From DATBGO01 sp036558005 (GTDB lineage: Bacteria > Actinomycetota > Actinomycetes > Streptosporangiales > Streptosporangiaceae), in the NCBI GenBank assembly GCA_036558005.1, contig DATBGO010000335.1, positions 1 to 64,000 of the forward strand: 64,000 bases of DNA, given 5' to 3'. A program made the position numbers and the translations under genes. The notes below the pieces were generated by a model. It worked only from the letters and a program-made list of their open reading frames with translations. It did no database searches and was not told the origin of the DNA. The first letter of the stretch is position 1; every line of letters begins with the position of its first letter. This document shows positions 18,044 through 26,590 of this stretch, piece after piece.

Positions 18044-19714
18044 TCAGGCCTGCCCGCGGCCGGCGCCGGCCACGGCGGTTAACGTGCGATACCGGTCTGA
18101 CCCGCGGGCTGAGAGGGTTTCATAGGCGACCAGGGCGGCGTGCAGCGACAGCCGGGACTCGGGTTCTTCAAGATCCACGCTGGTGATGCGCTGGATCAAT
18201 GACAGGCGGCGGTACAGTACCGGCCGGGACAGATGGCTCTCGGTGGCGGTGACGGATTTATTGCCGCCATTGCGCAGGTAGGACTCCAGCACCACGACCA
18301 GCTTGCTGTTGTGGCGGCTGTCGTAGTCCAGCAGCGGCCCGATCCGCGCCTCGATGAAGGCGGCGAGCGCCGGATTCCCGCGCAGCAGCTGGAAGAGCCC
18401 GCGCAGTTCCAGGTCCCTGATCGAGTGCCACGGCCGCACCCGCGCGTTGGTGAGCGCGGCCTCGGCCATCATGTTGGCCTCCTGCAGGGTCCGCCGCGCC
18501 TGGCCGGCGCCGGTGACGACCGGCCCCGCTGCCACCACGAAGGGCATCTCCGCGGCTTCGCGCCCGGCCGACCCGGCTCGCTGGCGCAGCATCTGGACGT
18601 ACTGATCGATGACCTCGTCTGGCTGGTGACGGGTCTCCAGCGCGAGCAGCATGCCGACCGCGCGGTCGCTCAGCCGCCCGGTGACCGCGCGCAGGCGGCA
18701 CCGCTCGGCGACCGTCGCCGCCATGTCGGACAGCTGCCTGACCTGCCCGGCGGGAACCTGCTCCTCGGCGGACAGGCGGAGCACCAGGCCGACGACCCGG
18801 CCGCGGTCCAGCGGGACACCGAGCGCGGCGGCCGTCGTCGCGGTATCCGCCAGCGGCCTGGCGTGCATCAGGATGTCGACGAGCAGCGAGCCGTGGGCCA
18901 GCCGGTCCACGCTGGACCCGTCCTGCTCGATCAGGTGGTTCAGGGCCAGGGCGGCCGAGGCCCGCTCGGCCGTCATGACGTCCAGGCGGCTGGGCTGCTC
19001 CTGGCAGACGAGCACCAGCCTGCCCCAGACCTGCCCCCTGGCGCCCACCGGGGTCACCAGCCACCCCGTTGCCGGGTCGAACGTCGTGCTGCCCGTCGTG
19101 GTGACCATCCGCGCGCTGTCGTCCCAGGTCAGCAGGAGGTCACGGGCGTCCAGGCCGGCCGTGTCTATGGCCAGCGGCTGATGCGCGAGATTTTCCAGGA
19201 CCACGATCTTGCGGGTCAGCCGGGCGACCCGGGCCAGGATCTCCGTTGCCGAGGCCCCCTCCAGGCTCAGCTCCATGAAGGTGCTGCTCACCTGGTCGGC
19301 GACTCGCAGGTCCGCGAGCTGAGACTCGAAGATGAGCGAGTGCGCCGCCTCGGTCACCGAGACGAAGGGAACCGCGCGGTGCAATTCGACCAGCGGCAGG
19401 TGCAGCCGGTTGGCCACCGTGATCGCCGACGCCGGCAGGGCGTGCGTGAAGCGCCGGCCGAGTTCCACGATGACCCCCGCCGCCGAGGCCCTGGCCAGCT
19501 CGGTCAGGAACCTGACCAGCCCGTCGCGCTCGCTGGACAGCGCGATCCCCGAGGTCAGGACGATCTCCCCGCCGCGCAGCAGGTGCGCGATGTCGGGCAC
19601 CTCCGAGATGTGGACCCAGCGGACCTCGCGGTCCAGGCCGTCGCGGCCGCCGACCACCTCGGGCAGGCCGTGCTGCACGACGTCAAGGGCGAGGATCTCC
19701 GCGACGGTAGGCAT
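18044..19714 (-). CDS. PucR-family transcriptional regulator
   Basis: The 556-residue product has the N-terminal PucR-like domain (residues 5-125; ALDVVQHGLPEVVGG and VRWVHISEVPDIAHLLRGGE). A GAF-like middle follows, and a C-terminal PucR HTH (about 485-545; VLESYLRNGGNKSVTATE, then HLSRPVLYRRLSLIQRI). PucR relatives control purine, amino-acid and polyamine catabolism and usually respond to the substrate. It is the last gene of a leftward operon of importer, hydantoinase and amidase genes (12 bp after the amidase stop), so it probably controls this island and is itself co-induced. Confidence 0.92.
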   Translation of the reverse strand: MPTVAEILALDVVQHGLPEVVGGRDGLDREVRWVHISEVPDIAHLLRGGEIVLTSGIALSSERDGLVRFLTELARASAAGVIVELGRRFTHALPASAITVANRLHLPLVELHRAVPFVSVTEAAHSLIFESQLADLRVADQVSSTFMELSLEGASATEILARVARLTRKIVVLENLAHQPLAIDTAGLDARDLLLTWDDSARMVTTTGSTTFDPATGWLVTPVGARGQVWGRLVLVCQEQPSRLDVMTAERASAALALNHLIEQDGSSVDRLAHGSLLVDILMHARPLADTATTAAALGVPLDRGRVVGLVLRLSAEEQVPAGQVRQLSDMAATVAERCRLRAVTGRLSDRAVGMLLALETRHQPDEVIDQYVQMLRQRAGSAGREAAEMPFVVAAGPVVTGAGQARRTLQEANMMAEAALTNARVRPWHSIRDLELRGLFQLLRGNPALAAFIEARIGPLLDYDSRHNSKLVVVLESYLRNGGNKSVTATESHLSRPVLYRRLSLIQRITSVDLEEPESRLSLHAALVAYETLSARGSDRYRTLTAVAGAGRGQA

Positions 19715-19726
19715 CGGCCGGGCTCG

Positions 19727-21157
19727 CTACGTGGCGGTCGCGGCGCAGACGGCGCCGGGCGGGCGAGCCCTGCCGATCACCGACTCGGCCTGCCCGGCGA
19801 CCCGCAGGAGCAGCTCGTCCTGTCCCGTCGCGGCCACGAGCTGGACGCCGACCGGCAGGCCGTCCTCGCTGTATCCGGCCGGGATGGAGATCGCGGGCTG
19901 GCCGGACACGTTGAACGGCCGGGCGAACACGCCCGCATCGCACTCTGCCCGCGCCACGAACCCGAGCCGGGGCGCGGGCACCGGCACGGCCGGGGTGACG
20001 AGGATGTCGAGGTGGGCGCGCCACCAGGTGTTGATATCCCGGCAGGCGGCCTGCAGCGACTCCACCGAGGACACATAGCCCGACCCGGAAACCGACCGGC
20101 CCTTGCTGGCGAACTCCCACGTCCACGGCTCGACGTCCGGCTGGCTGATCTCGCGCCCGAGGCGCGCGGACCACCGGTCCAGGTCACGCAGGATGCCGAC
20201 GGCGACCAGCGTGTGCAGGTCGCCCTCGTATGCCGCCTCGGCGAGGGCCGGGATTTCGGTGGCCGTCACCTGGTGGCCGAGCCGGCCGAGCGCCGACGCG
20301 ACCTTGTCCGCGGCCGCCGCGCACGCCGGGTGCACGCGTTCGCGGCCGCCGGGCGGCGCGGTGCTGACCCCGACCCGGAGCCGCCGCTCAGCCGGCCGCC
20401 CGGCCGCCGGGCGCCGGGCGGAAGCGGGCGGCGGGTACGGGTCGCCGGGTGCGCCGCCGGTCAGGTGAGGCAGCACCGCGGCCGCGTCCCTGACCGAGCG
20501 GGTGAGGATGCCCTCGCAGGTCAGGAACCCGCGGAACTCCCCGAACTCCGGTCCGAGCGAGATCGCGGCCCGGCTCGGCTTGATCCCGACCACTCCGCAC
20601 ATGCTGGCGGGCACCCGGATCGACCCGCCGGTGTCGTTTCCGTGCGCCACCGGAACGAAGCCGGCCGCGACGGCCGCCGCCGAGCCGCCGCTTGAGCCGC
20701 CCGGTGAGCGGGAGTGATCCCACGGGTTCCTGGTCGGGCCGTAGGCGAGCGGCTCGGTGGTGTACGAGCCGGCCAGCTCAGGGGTGTTGGTGCGGCCCAG
20801 GAGCACGAAGCCGGCCCGGCGGAAGCGCTGCGCGAGGTGAGAATCCTGCGCCGAGCGCCAGCCCGCGTCGCGCAGCACCCGCATGCCGAGGTGATAGGGG
20901 TCGCCGCGGGTGGCGCACAGCGCGTCCTTGATCAGCAGCGGGGTGCCGCCGAACGGCTGACCGGGCTTGACCTGGGAGACTTCGCGGCGAGCGCGGTCGA
21001 AGCGGCGGTGGATCACCGCGTTGAGAACGCCGTCCGCAGCCTGGATCCTGGCGATGGCCTCCTCGACGGCCATGGCCGGCGTTAGCTCGCCATCCCGCAT
21101 AGCCGCGACGAGGTCATGGGCGTCCGCGAGCGGTGCCGTGCCGCCGGGGCGGTTCAC
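19727..21157 (-). CDS. Amidase signature family hydrolase
   Basis: Amidase-signature enzymes hydrolyse C-N amide bonds using a Ser-cisSer-Lys triad. The triad can be read: Lys77 in LLIKDAL, the cis-Ser in SPGGSSGGSA (Ser155) and the nucleophile Ser179 in NDTGGSIR. The 476-residue length is typical. The family covers arylamide, carbamate and aliphatic amide hydrolases, so the substrate is open. In this operon it may open or deamidate a product of the hydantoinase or amidohydrolase step. It overlaps the last transporter gene by 4 bp. Confidence 0.92.
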   Translation of the reverse strand: MNRPGGTAPLADAHDLVAAMRDGELTPAMAVEEAIARIQAADGVLNAVIHRRFDRARREVSQVKPGQPFGGTPLLIKDALCATRGDPYHLGMRVLRDAGWRSAQDSHLAQRFRRAGFVLLGRTNTPELAGSYTTEPLAYGPTRNPWDHSRSPGGSSGGSAAAVAAGFVPVAHGNDTGGSIRVPASMCGVVGIKPSRAAISLGPEFGEFRGFLTCEGILTRSVRDAAAVLPHLTGGAPGDPYPPPASARRPAAGRPAERRLRVGVSTAPPGGRERVHPACAAAADKVASALGRLGHQVTATEIPALAEAAYEGDLHTLVAVGILRDLDRWSARLGREISQPDVEPWTWEFASKGRSVSGSGYVSSVESLQAACRDINTWWRAHLDILVTPAVPVPAPRLGFVARAECDAGVFARPFNVSGQPAISIPAGYSEDGLPVGVQLVAATGQDELLLRVAGQAESVIGRARPPGAVCAATAT

Positions 21158-22029
21158 GGCGATTGGTCCCGTGCCGTCGTGTCCTGTGGCTCTGGTGAGT
21201 CTTGTGGCCCCTGATGCTCATGTTTCAGCATGACATACGGATGCAACGGGTCTGGGACAGGCGTCGCGGCCACCAGTGACTGCGTGTAGGCGTGCGCCGG
21301 CGCGGTGAGCACGCTCGCGGTCGGGCCCGTCTCCACGATCGAGCCCTCGGACATGACCGCCACCCGGTGGCACAGCTGCCGCACGACACCGAGGTCGTGC
21401 GCGATGAACAGGATCGCCACGCCCCGCTTCGCGCGCAGGTCGGCGAGCAGGTTGCAGATCTGCGCCTGGATCGACACGTCGAGCGAGGAGACGACCTCGT
21501 CGCAGATGAGCACCCTGGGGCCGACCACGAGGGCCCGCGCGATCGCGATCCGCTGGCGCTGGCCGCCAGAGAACTCCCTGGGCCTGCGCTGGCAGGCGTC
21601 GGCGGGCAGGCCGACGTCGGCCAGCGCCGCCAGCACGCGCTCCCTCCTGTCCTCCCGGCTGGCGGCGAGCTTGTTGACGACGAGGCCCTCGGCGACGATG
21701 TCGCCCACGGACATGCGCGGGTCCAGCGAGGAGTAGGGGTTCTGGAAGATCATCTTTAGGTGCCGCCGCGCCGCCCTGAGTTCCGCGGCGCGCAGCGTGA
21801 GCAGATCCCGGCCGGCGAAGATGACCGACCCCGCCGAGGGACGGATGAGCCCGGCGATGCAGCGCGCGGTCGTGGTCTTGCCCGAACCCGACTCGCCCAC
21901 CAGGCCGAGGATCTCCCCGGCGTCGAGCTGGAGGGTCACGTCACGGACGGCATCGACCCGCTGCGCGGCCGCGCCGCGGCGGCCGCGGGCGTAGGACTTG
22001 CTGAGCCCGGACACCTCAAGCAGGGGCAT
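21154..22029 (-). CDS. Oligopeptide/dipeptide-type ABC importer ATPase (OppF/DppF-like)
   Basis: A 291-residue ABC ATPase with Walker A GESGSGKT, Q-loop NPYSSLDPRM, signature FSGGQRQRIAIARAL and Walker B VLICDEVVSSLDVS. NPYSSLDPR and the short C-terminal extension place it with OppF/DppF, the second ATPase of peptide/nickel/opine importers. The C-terminal zinc/iron-sulfur cysteine cluster seen in its partner is absent here. It overlaps its partner ATPase by 14 bp and the amidase by 4 bp. Confidence 0.93.
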   Translation of the reverse strand: MPLLEVSGLSKSYARGRRGAAAQRVDAVRDVTLQLDAGEILGLVGESGSGKTTTARCIAGLIRPSAGSVIFAGRDLLTLRAAELRAARRHLKMIFQNPYSSLDPRMSVGDIVAEGLVVNKLAASREDRRERVLAALADVGLPADACQRRPREFSGGQRQRIAIARALVVGPRVLICDEVVSSLDVSIQAQICNLLADLRAKRGVAILFIAHDLGVVRQLCHRVAVMSEGSIVETGPTASVLTAPAHAYTQSLVAATPVPDPLHPYVMLKHEHQGPQDSPEPQDTTARDQSP

Positions 22030-23038
22030 CGGAGGACTCCGCCGCGGGATTGCCGGCCGGCCCGAGTTCCCCGGCGAAATGGCAGGCCGCCAGGTGCCCG
22101 GGGGTGCTCATGCCGCGCAGCAACGGCAGTTCGGCGGCGCACCGCGGCCTTGCGAACGGGCACCGCGAGCGGAAGGCGCAGCCAGAGGGCAGGCCGGTCG
22201 CGGGCGGCACCTCGCCGGGAATCGCGTCGAACCTCGCGCCCTGGCCCGCGTCCGCGCGCGGCGTGGACCGCAGCAGGCCCTGGGTGTAGGGATGCCGCGG
22301 TGCCTGGAAGATCGTCGTGGTCGCGCCGAGCTCGACGATGCGGCCGCCGTACATCACCGCGACCCGCTCGGCGAAGCCCGCGACCACGCTGAGGTCATGC
22401 GTGATCAGCAGGATCGACATGTGCTGCTGCTCGCCCAGGCGCAGCAGCAGCCGCAGTACCTGTGCCTGGACCTTCACGTCCAGGGCCGTCGTGGGCTCGT
22501 CGGCGATGAGCAGCCTGGGCTGCTGGGCCAGGGCGATGCTGATCACGACCCGCTGCTGCTGCCCGCCTGACAGCTGGAACGGGTAGGAGCGCAAGATCCT
22601 GGCCGGATCGGAGATGCCCACCTTGGCGAGCAGGCCCGCGGCTTCGGCGTCCCGCTGGTCCCTGCTCACCCCGGCGAGGCGAAGCGCTTCGAAGATCTGC
22701 TTACGGACCCGCATGGTCGGGTTCAGCGACGAGTTCGGGTCCTGCAGCACGATGCCGATCTCCCGGCCCCGGACCGTGCGCCACTGCTTGCCTGCCAGCG
22801 CCAGCAGGTCACGGCCGGCGTAACGGATGTGCCCGGAGATGCTGGCGCCGCGGACCAGGCCGAGCAGCGACATGGCGGTCACGGTCTTGCCCGAGCCGGA
22901 CTCGCCGACCAGCGCGAGCCGCTCGCCTGGCCAGATGCTGAGGCTGACCTCGTTGACGGCGCGGGCGACACCGGCCGGGGTGGAGAACGAGACCGAGAGC
23001 TCGCGCACGCTGAGCAGGTCATCGCTGGCGGTCATCAC
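22016..23038 (-). CDS. Oligopeptide/dipeptide-type ABC importer ATPase (OppD/DppD-like)
   Basis: A 340-residue ABC ATPase with Walker A GESGSGKT, Q-loop QDPNSSLNPTM, signature LSGGQQQRVVISIAL and Walker B LLIADEPTTALDV. The C-terminal oligopeptide-transporter domain carries the typical cysteine cluster (SGCAFRSRCPFARPRC). Paired with the OppF-like ATPase it powers the two permeases encoded just upstream. The 3-bp gap to the permease gene suggests a single transcript. Confidence 0.93.
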   Translation of the reverse strand: MMTASDDLLSVRELSVSFSTPAGVARAVNEVSLSIWPGERLALVGESGSGKTVTAMSLLGLVRGASISGHIRYAGRDLLALAGKQWRTVRGREIGIVLQDPNSSLNPTMRVRKQIFEALRLAGVSRDQRDAEAAGLLAKVGISDPARILRSYPFQLSGGQQQRVVISIALAQQPRLLIADEPTTALDVKVQAQVLRLLLRLGEQQHMSILLITHDLSVVAGFAERVAVMYGGRIVELGATTTIFQAPRHPYTQGLLRSTPRADAGQGARFDAIPGEVPPATGLPSGCAFRSRCPFARPRCAAELPLLRGMSTPGHLAACHFAGELGPAGNPAAESSDAPA

Positions 23039-23041
23039 GTT

Positions 23042-23929
23042 CTACCCGCCGTCGCGGGCATGCCGGTCGCGCAGCCAGTCCCCGGCCAGGCTGAAGCTGA
23101 CCGCGGTGAGCATCAGGGCCAGGCCGGGGAACAGGACCGGCCACCACACGATCGGCAGGTTCGCCTGCCCGTCCGAGATCATCGCCCCCCACTCGGGCTG
23201 GGGAGGCTGGGCGCCGACCCCGATGAAGGACAGCCCGGCGAGGGTGAGCGTCACCGCCGCGACATCCCCGGTGACCTGGACCAGCATGGTTCCGGCGGTG
23301 GCCGGCAGGATGTGCCGGCGGACGATCCACAGCCGCCGGGCCCCCAGTTCCCTGGCCGCGGTCACGTAGTCGGCGCCCTGGATGTCGGCGACCATGGCCC
23401 GCACCAGCCGCGCGTACCTCGGCCACCAGGTGACGGCCAGCGCGATCACCGCCGACCGCAGGCTCGCCCCCAGCGCCGCGGCCAGCCCGAGCGCGAGGAT
23501 GAGCGGGGGGAACGCCATGCCGATGTCGGTGATGCGCATCAGCAACTCGTCCGCGATGCCGCCGGCGATGGCCGCGACCGTCCCGATGATCACGCCGGCG
23601 GCGGCTCCGCAGGCGATGACCACGGCCGCGCCCGACAGCGTGATCCGGGCTCCGTCGAGTACCCGGCTGAGCACGTCGCGGCCTGCCTCGTCGGTCCCGA
23701 GCCAGTGACCTGCCCTCGGGCCGACCAGCCGGGTGCCGAAGTCGATGGCGGTCGGGCTCTTCGGCGCCAGCAGCGGGCCGAAGACGGCGAGCAGGATGAC
23801 GAGCGCGGCCAGCCACAGGCCCACGCTGCGGATCGCCGCGGTCCGCCCGCCCAGCCCCCACCCGGTCACCGCTGACATCGGGCTGGCGCCGTCCCGCAGC
23901 GCCGCCACCTGAGGCGCCGTCTGCGTCAT
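23042..23929 (-). CDS. ABC importer permease (DppC/OppC-like)
   Basis: A 295-residue permease with an N-terminal cytoplasmic tail, six membrane helices and the binding-protein-dependent EAA loop (VTAARELGARRLWIVRRHIL). The LGTDEAGRDVLSRV segment is characteristic of DppC/OppC N-terminal domains. It overlaps the DppB-like gene by 4 bp. Confidence 0.93.
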   Translation of the reverse strand: MTQTAPQVAALRDGASPMSAVTGWGLGGRTAAIRSVGLWLAALVILLAVFGPLLAPKSPTAIDFGTRLVGPRAGHWLGTDEAGRDVLSRVLDGARITLSGAAVVIACGAAAGVIIGTVAAIAGGIADELLMRITDIGMAFPPLILALGLAAALGASLRSAVIALAVTWWPRYARLVRAMVADIQGADYVTAARELGARRLWIVRRHILPATAGTMLVQVTGDVAAVTLTLAGLSFIGVGAQPPQPEWGAMISDGQANLPIVWWPVLFPGLALMLTAVSFSLAGDWLRDRHARDGG

Positions 23930-24945
23930 GCTGCCCTCCCCGCCAGCCGCGCCCGCGGGTCCAGGCCGAGCACCAGGAGGTCAACCAGCAGGTTCATGAC
24001 GACGAAGACCAGCCCGACGCTGAGCACGACGCCCACGACAGGCTGCAGGTCCTTCTGCAGGACCGCGTTCACCGCGTAGGAACCGATGCCGGGCAGGTTG
24101 TAGATCTCCTCGACCAGCACCGTGCTTCCCAGCATCCAGCCCACCTGCATGCCGAGCAGGGTGAGGCTGGGCACCGCGGCGTTGCGCAGCGCGTGGCCGA
24201 ACACCACCTGCCGTTCGGGCATGCCCTTGGACCTGGCCAGGACGATGTAGTCCTGGCCGAGCGCGGACAGCAGGTTCTCGCGCAGTGTCCGGACGATGAC
24301 GGGGATGAACAGGGCCGCCAGCGTCAGCGCGGGAAGGATCAGGTGCGAGATCGCGCTGCCCAGGGCGGCCCAGTTCCCTTCGAGCAGGCTGTCGGCGACG
24401 AGCATGCCGGTGATCTTCGGGCCCTGGCTGACATTCGCCGATATCTCGCCGCCGAGAGGAAAGATCCGCAGGTCGCCGGCGAACGCGACCTGCAGGAGCA
24501 GGCCGAGCCAGAAGACCGGCATCCCGCCCAGGCTCATGGCGAAGACGCGTATTCCCTTGTCGGCCCACTTGTCCTTCCTGACGGCCGCGATCACGCCCAG
24601 CGGGACCGAAACCAGGATGTTGATGACCATGGCGGCAAGGACAAGCTCGATGGACACCGGCAGCGCCTGCGCCAGGCTCGTCGCGACCGGGACCTGGGTC
24701 TCGGTCGAGATCCCCAGGTCGCCGTGCAGGGCGTGCCAGATGTAGCGGACATACTGCTCGGCGAGCGGGTGGTTGAGCCCGAGCCGCACCCGCTCGGCCG
24801 CCAGCCGCGCGGGAGTCGCGCCAGGTCCTACGGCGAGCCTGGCCGGGTCGCCGGGGATCACGTTGAGCATGAGGAATGTCGCCAGTGCCAGCGCCAGCAG
24901 CACGACGACGGCCCAGCAGGCTCGCCGCAGGATCTGGGTGATCAT
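23926..24945 (-). CDS. ABC importer permease (DppB/OppB-like)
   Basis: A 339-residue permease with six helices, the DppB start pattern (membrane helix with FLMLNVIPGDPARL, then GLNHPLAEQYVRYIWHAL and GDLGIS) and an EAA loop DYIVLARSKGMPERQVVFGH. It forms the translocation pore with the DppC-like subunit. It follows the solute-binding protein gene by 10 bp. Confidence 0.93.
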   Translation of the reverse strand: MITQILRRACWAVVVLLALALATFLMLNVIPGDPARLAVGPGATPARLAAERVRLGLNHPLAEQYVRYIWHALHGDLGISTETQVPVATSLAQALPVSIELVLAAMVINILVSVPLGVIAAVRKDKWADKGIRVFAMSLGGMPVFWLGLLLQVAFAGDLRIFPLGGEISANVSQGPKITGMLVADSLLEGNWAALGSAISHLILPALTLAALFIPVIVRTLRENLLSALGQDYIVLARSKGMPERQVVFGHALRNAAVPSLTLLGMQVGWMLGSTVLVEEIYNLPGIGSYAVNAVLQKDLQPVVGVVLSVGLVFVVMNLLVDLLVLGLDPRARLAGRAA

Positions 24946-24955
24946 GGAATGAGGC

Positions 24956-26590
24956 TCAGACGCTCATGTTGTAGACGTTGACCGTGTAGTGGTGCGCGAG
25001 GTTGTAGGAGAATCCCTTCACCCCGGGCCCCAGCACCGTGACCCACTTGAGCACGGCCACGTTGATGCCGGGGTAGTCCGAGCCTATTGCCCGCTGCGCC
25101 TGCTGGTATTCACCGCATGCGCTCTGGACCTGCGTTTCCTGCTGCGCATGCGTGAGCTGCTTGTCGACGCTGGAATTTGAGTAGTAGAACCAGTTGTACC
25201 CGGTGCCGATGAACTTCGAGTCGTAGTACTCGTAGAGGACCTCGTTCGGGTCCAGGAACGTCGGGTATTCGTAGACGAAGCCGAGTGCCGGGGTCGTGGA
25301 CGCGTGCTTCAGCAGGTTGATGTAGGCGGGGAACGCTATCCCGAGCGGCTTGGTCTTCAGGCCGATCGAGTGCAGGCTCGACGCGAGCAACTCGTAGCCC
25401 AGCTTCTCCTCGGACAGGAAGGGCAGGTACTCGATTGACACCGTCTGGCCGGTCGCGTGCGCCTGCTTTATCAGCTGCTTCGCCTTCGCGAGATCGTAGG
25501 TGGAGGCGGGGGTGCCAGAGTCATAGCAGGGGAAGTTCGGGGGCATCGGGCCGTGCGCGACGGCCGCATAGCCGCCGAATGCCGCCTTGATGAAGGCCTG
25601 GTAATTAAACGCGTAAGAAATGGCCTGGCGGACCAGTACATTCTTGGTCGGGCCGAAGACGGTGTTGAAGGCGACGTACAGCTGGACTCCCGTCTCCGCG
25701 ACGTTCAGCGTGTAGCCGCTGCGGGAGGCGAAGGTCTGGTAAGCATCCGAGGGCAGCCCCTCGGCGAAGTTGACCGTGCCGCTCTGGAGTGCCTGAACCT
25801 CGCTGGAGCCGTTCGTGTAGTAGTGCCAGGTGACGTTGGCGGCGTGCTTTCCTGACCAGCCGCCCCAGTACTTCTTGAAGTAGCCGACCGACACCGACTC
25901 GTTGGGCACGAACTGGGTCAGCTGGTAAGGCCCCGAGCCCGCCTCGTGCGTCGCCAGCCAGGTCTGGCCCTGGTTGGTTCCCGCGTTCGCCTGGACCAGC
26001 GCCCGGTTCAGGATGTACACGCGGGAAAGCGCGTCGAGGAAGGTGCGGTAGGGGCTGCTGAGGGTGATCACCACCTTGCCCGGCGACAGGACCTTCGACG
26101 AGGCGAAGGCGGACAGCTCGGTGTAGATGCCGGCGCCGCCCGACTTGATCCGGTCGATGCTGTACTTGACGTCCTGGGCCGTCACCTTGGCGCCGTTGTG
26201 GAACGTCACTCCCTGGCGGAGCCTGAAGGTGTAGGTCAGGCCGTCAGGCGAGACCGTCCAGCTCGTCGCCAGGTCGGGCTGGAGCTTGGGGCCCGGGCCG
26301 TTGCTGAACTGGACGAGCGTGTCGTACACGGCCCGGTCGATCTCGTCGACGTTGGACGAGTCCGAGTGCGCGGGGTCGAGGGTGGGGGGCGCGACGGTGT
26401 CGCCGATGGACAGCGTGCCGGAGACAGCCGGGCCGCCCGGCGACTGCGCGCCGGAGGCCCCGGACGTCCCCGACGACCCGCAGGCGGCGATGATCAGGCA
26501 CCCGGCCGCCGCGACGAAGGCGGTACTCGTCCTGCGGTGCCGCGCGAGGATGCTGGCCGCTCGCGCTGCGCGGCGTTGATGGTCATTCAT
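24956..26590 (-). CDS. Solute-binding lipoprotein of peptide-type ABC importer (SBP family 5)
   Basis: The substrate-capturing component. From ATG 26590 the product has 544 residues: a basic start, a hydrophobic core and a lipobox LIIAAC with Cys37. The family 5 segments PTLDPAHSDSSNV, TYTFRLRQGVTFHNG and DVKYSIDRIKSGG follow. Homologues bind dipeptides, nickel, opines or glycosides, so the ligand is not settled. I chose ATG 26590 because GGAG lies upstream and the ATG overlaps the HyuB stop by 8 bp. Codon use is slightly less GC-extreme than in the neighbours. Confidence 0.93.
   Translation of the reverse strand: MNDHQRRAARAASILARHRRTSTAFVAAAGCLIIAACGSSGTSGASGAQSPGGPAVSGTLSIGDTVAPPTLDPAHSDSSNVDEIDRAVYDTLVQFSNGPGPKLQPDLATSWTVSPDGLTYTFRLRQGVTFHNGAKVTAQDVKYSIDRIKSGGAGIYTELSAFASSKVLSPGKVVITLSSPYRTFLDALSRVYILNRALVQANAGTNQGQTWLATHEAGSGPYQLTQFVPNESVSVGYFKKYWGGWSGKHAANVTWHYYTNGSSEVQALQSGTVNFAEGLPSDAYQTFASRSGYTLNVAETGVQLYVAFNTVFGPTKNVLVRQAISYAFNYQAFIKAAFGGYAAVAHGPMPPNFPCYDSGTPASTYDLAKAKQLIKQAHATGQTVSIEYLPFLSEEKLGYELLASSLHSIGLKTKPLGIAFPAYINLLKHASTTPALGFVYEYPTFLDPNEVLYEYYDSKFIGTGYNWFYYSNSSVDKQLTHAQQETQVQSACGEYQQAQRAIGSDYPGINVAVLKWVTVLGPGVKGFSYNLAHHYTVNVYNMSV

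Noticed and set aside
18233..20695. 820-codon plus-strand frame opposite pucR and the amidase
   Set aside because: Low-complexity mirror of two genes with clear motifs; high GC removes stop codons on the opposite strand.
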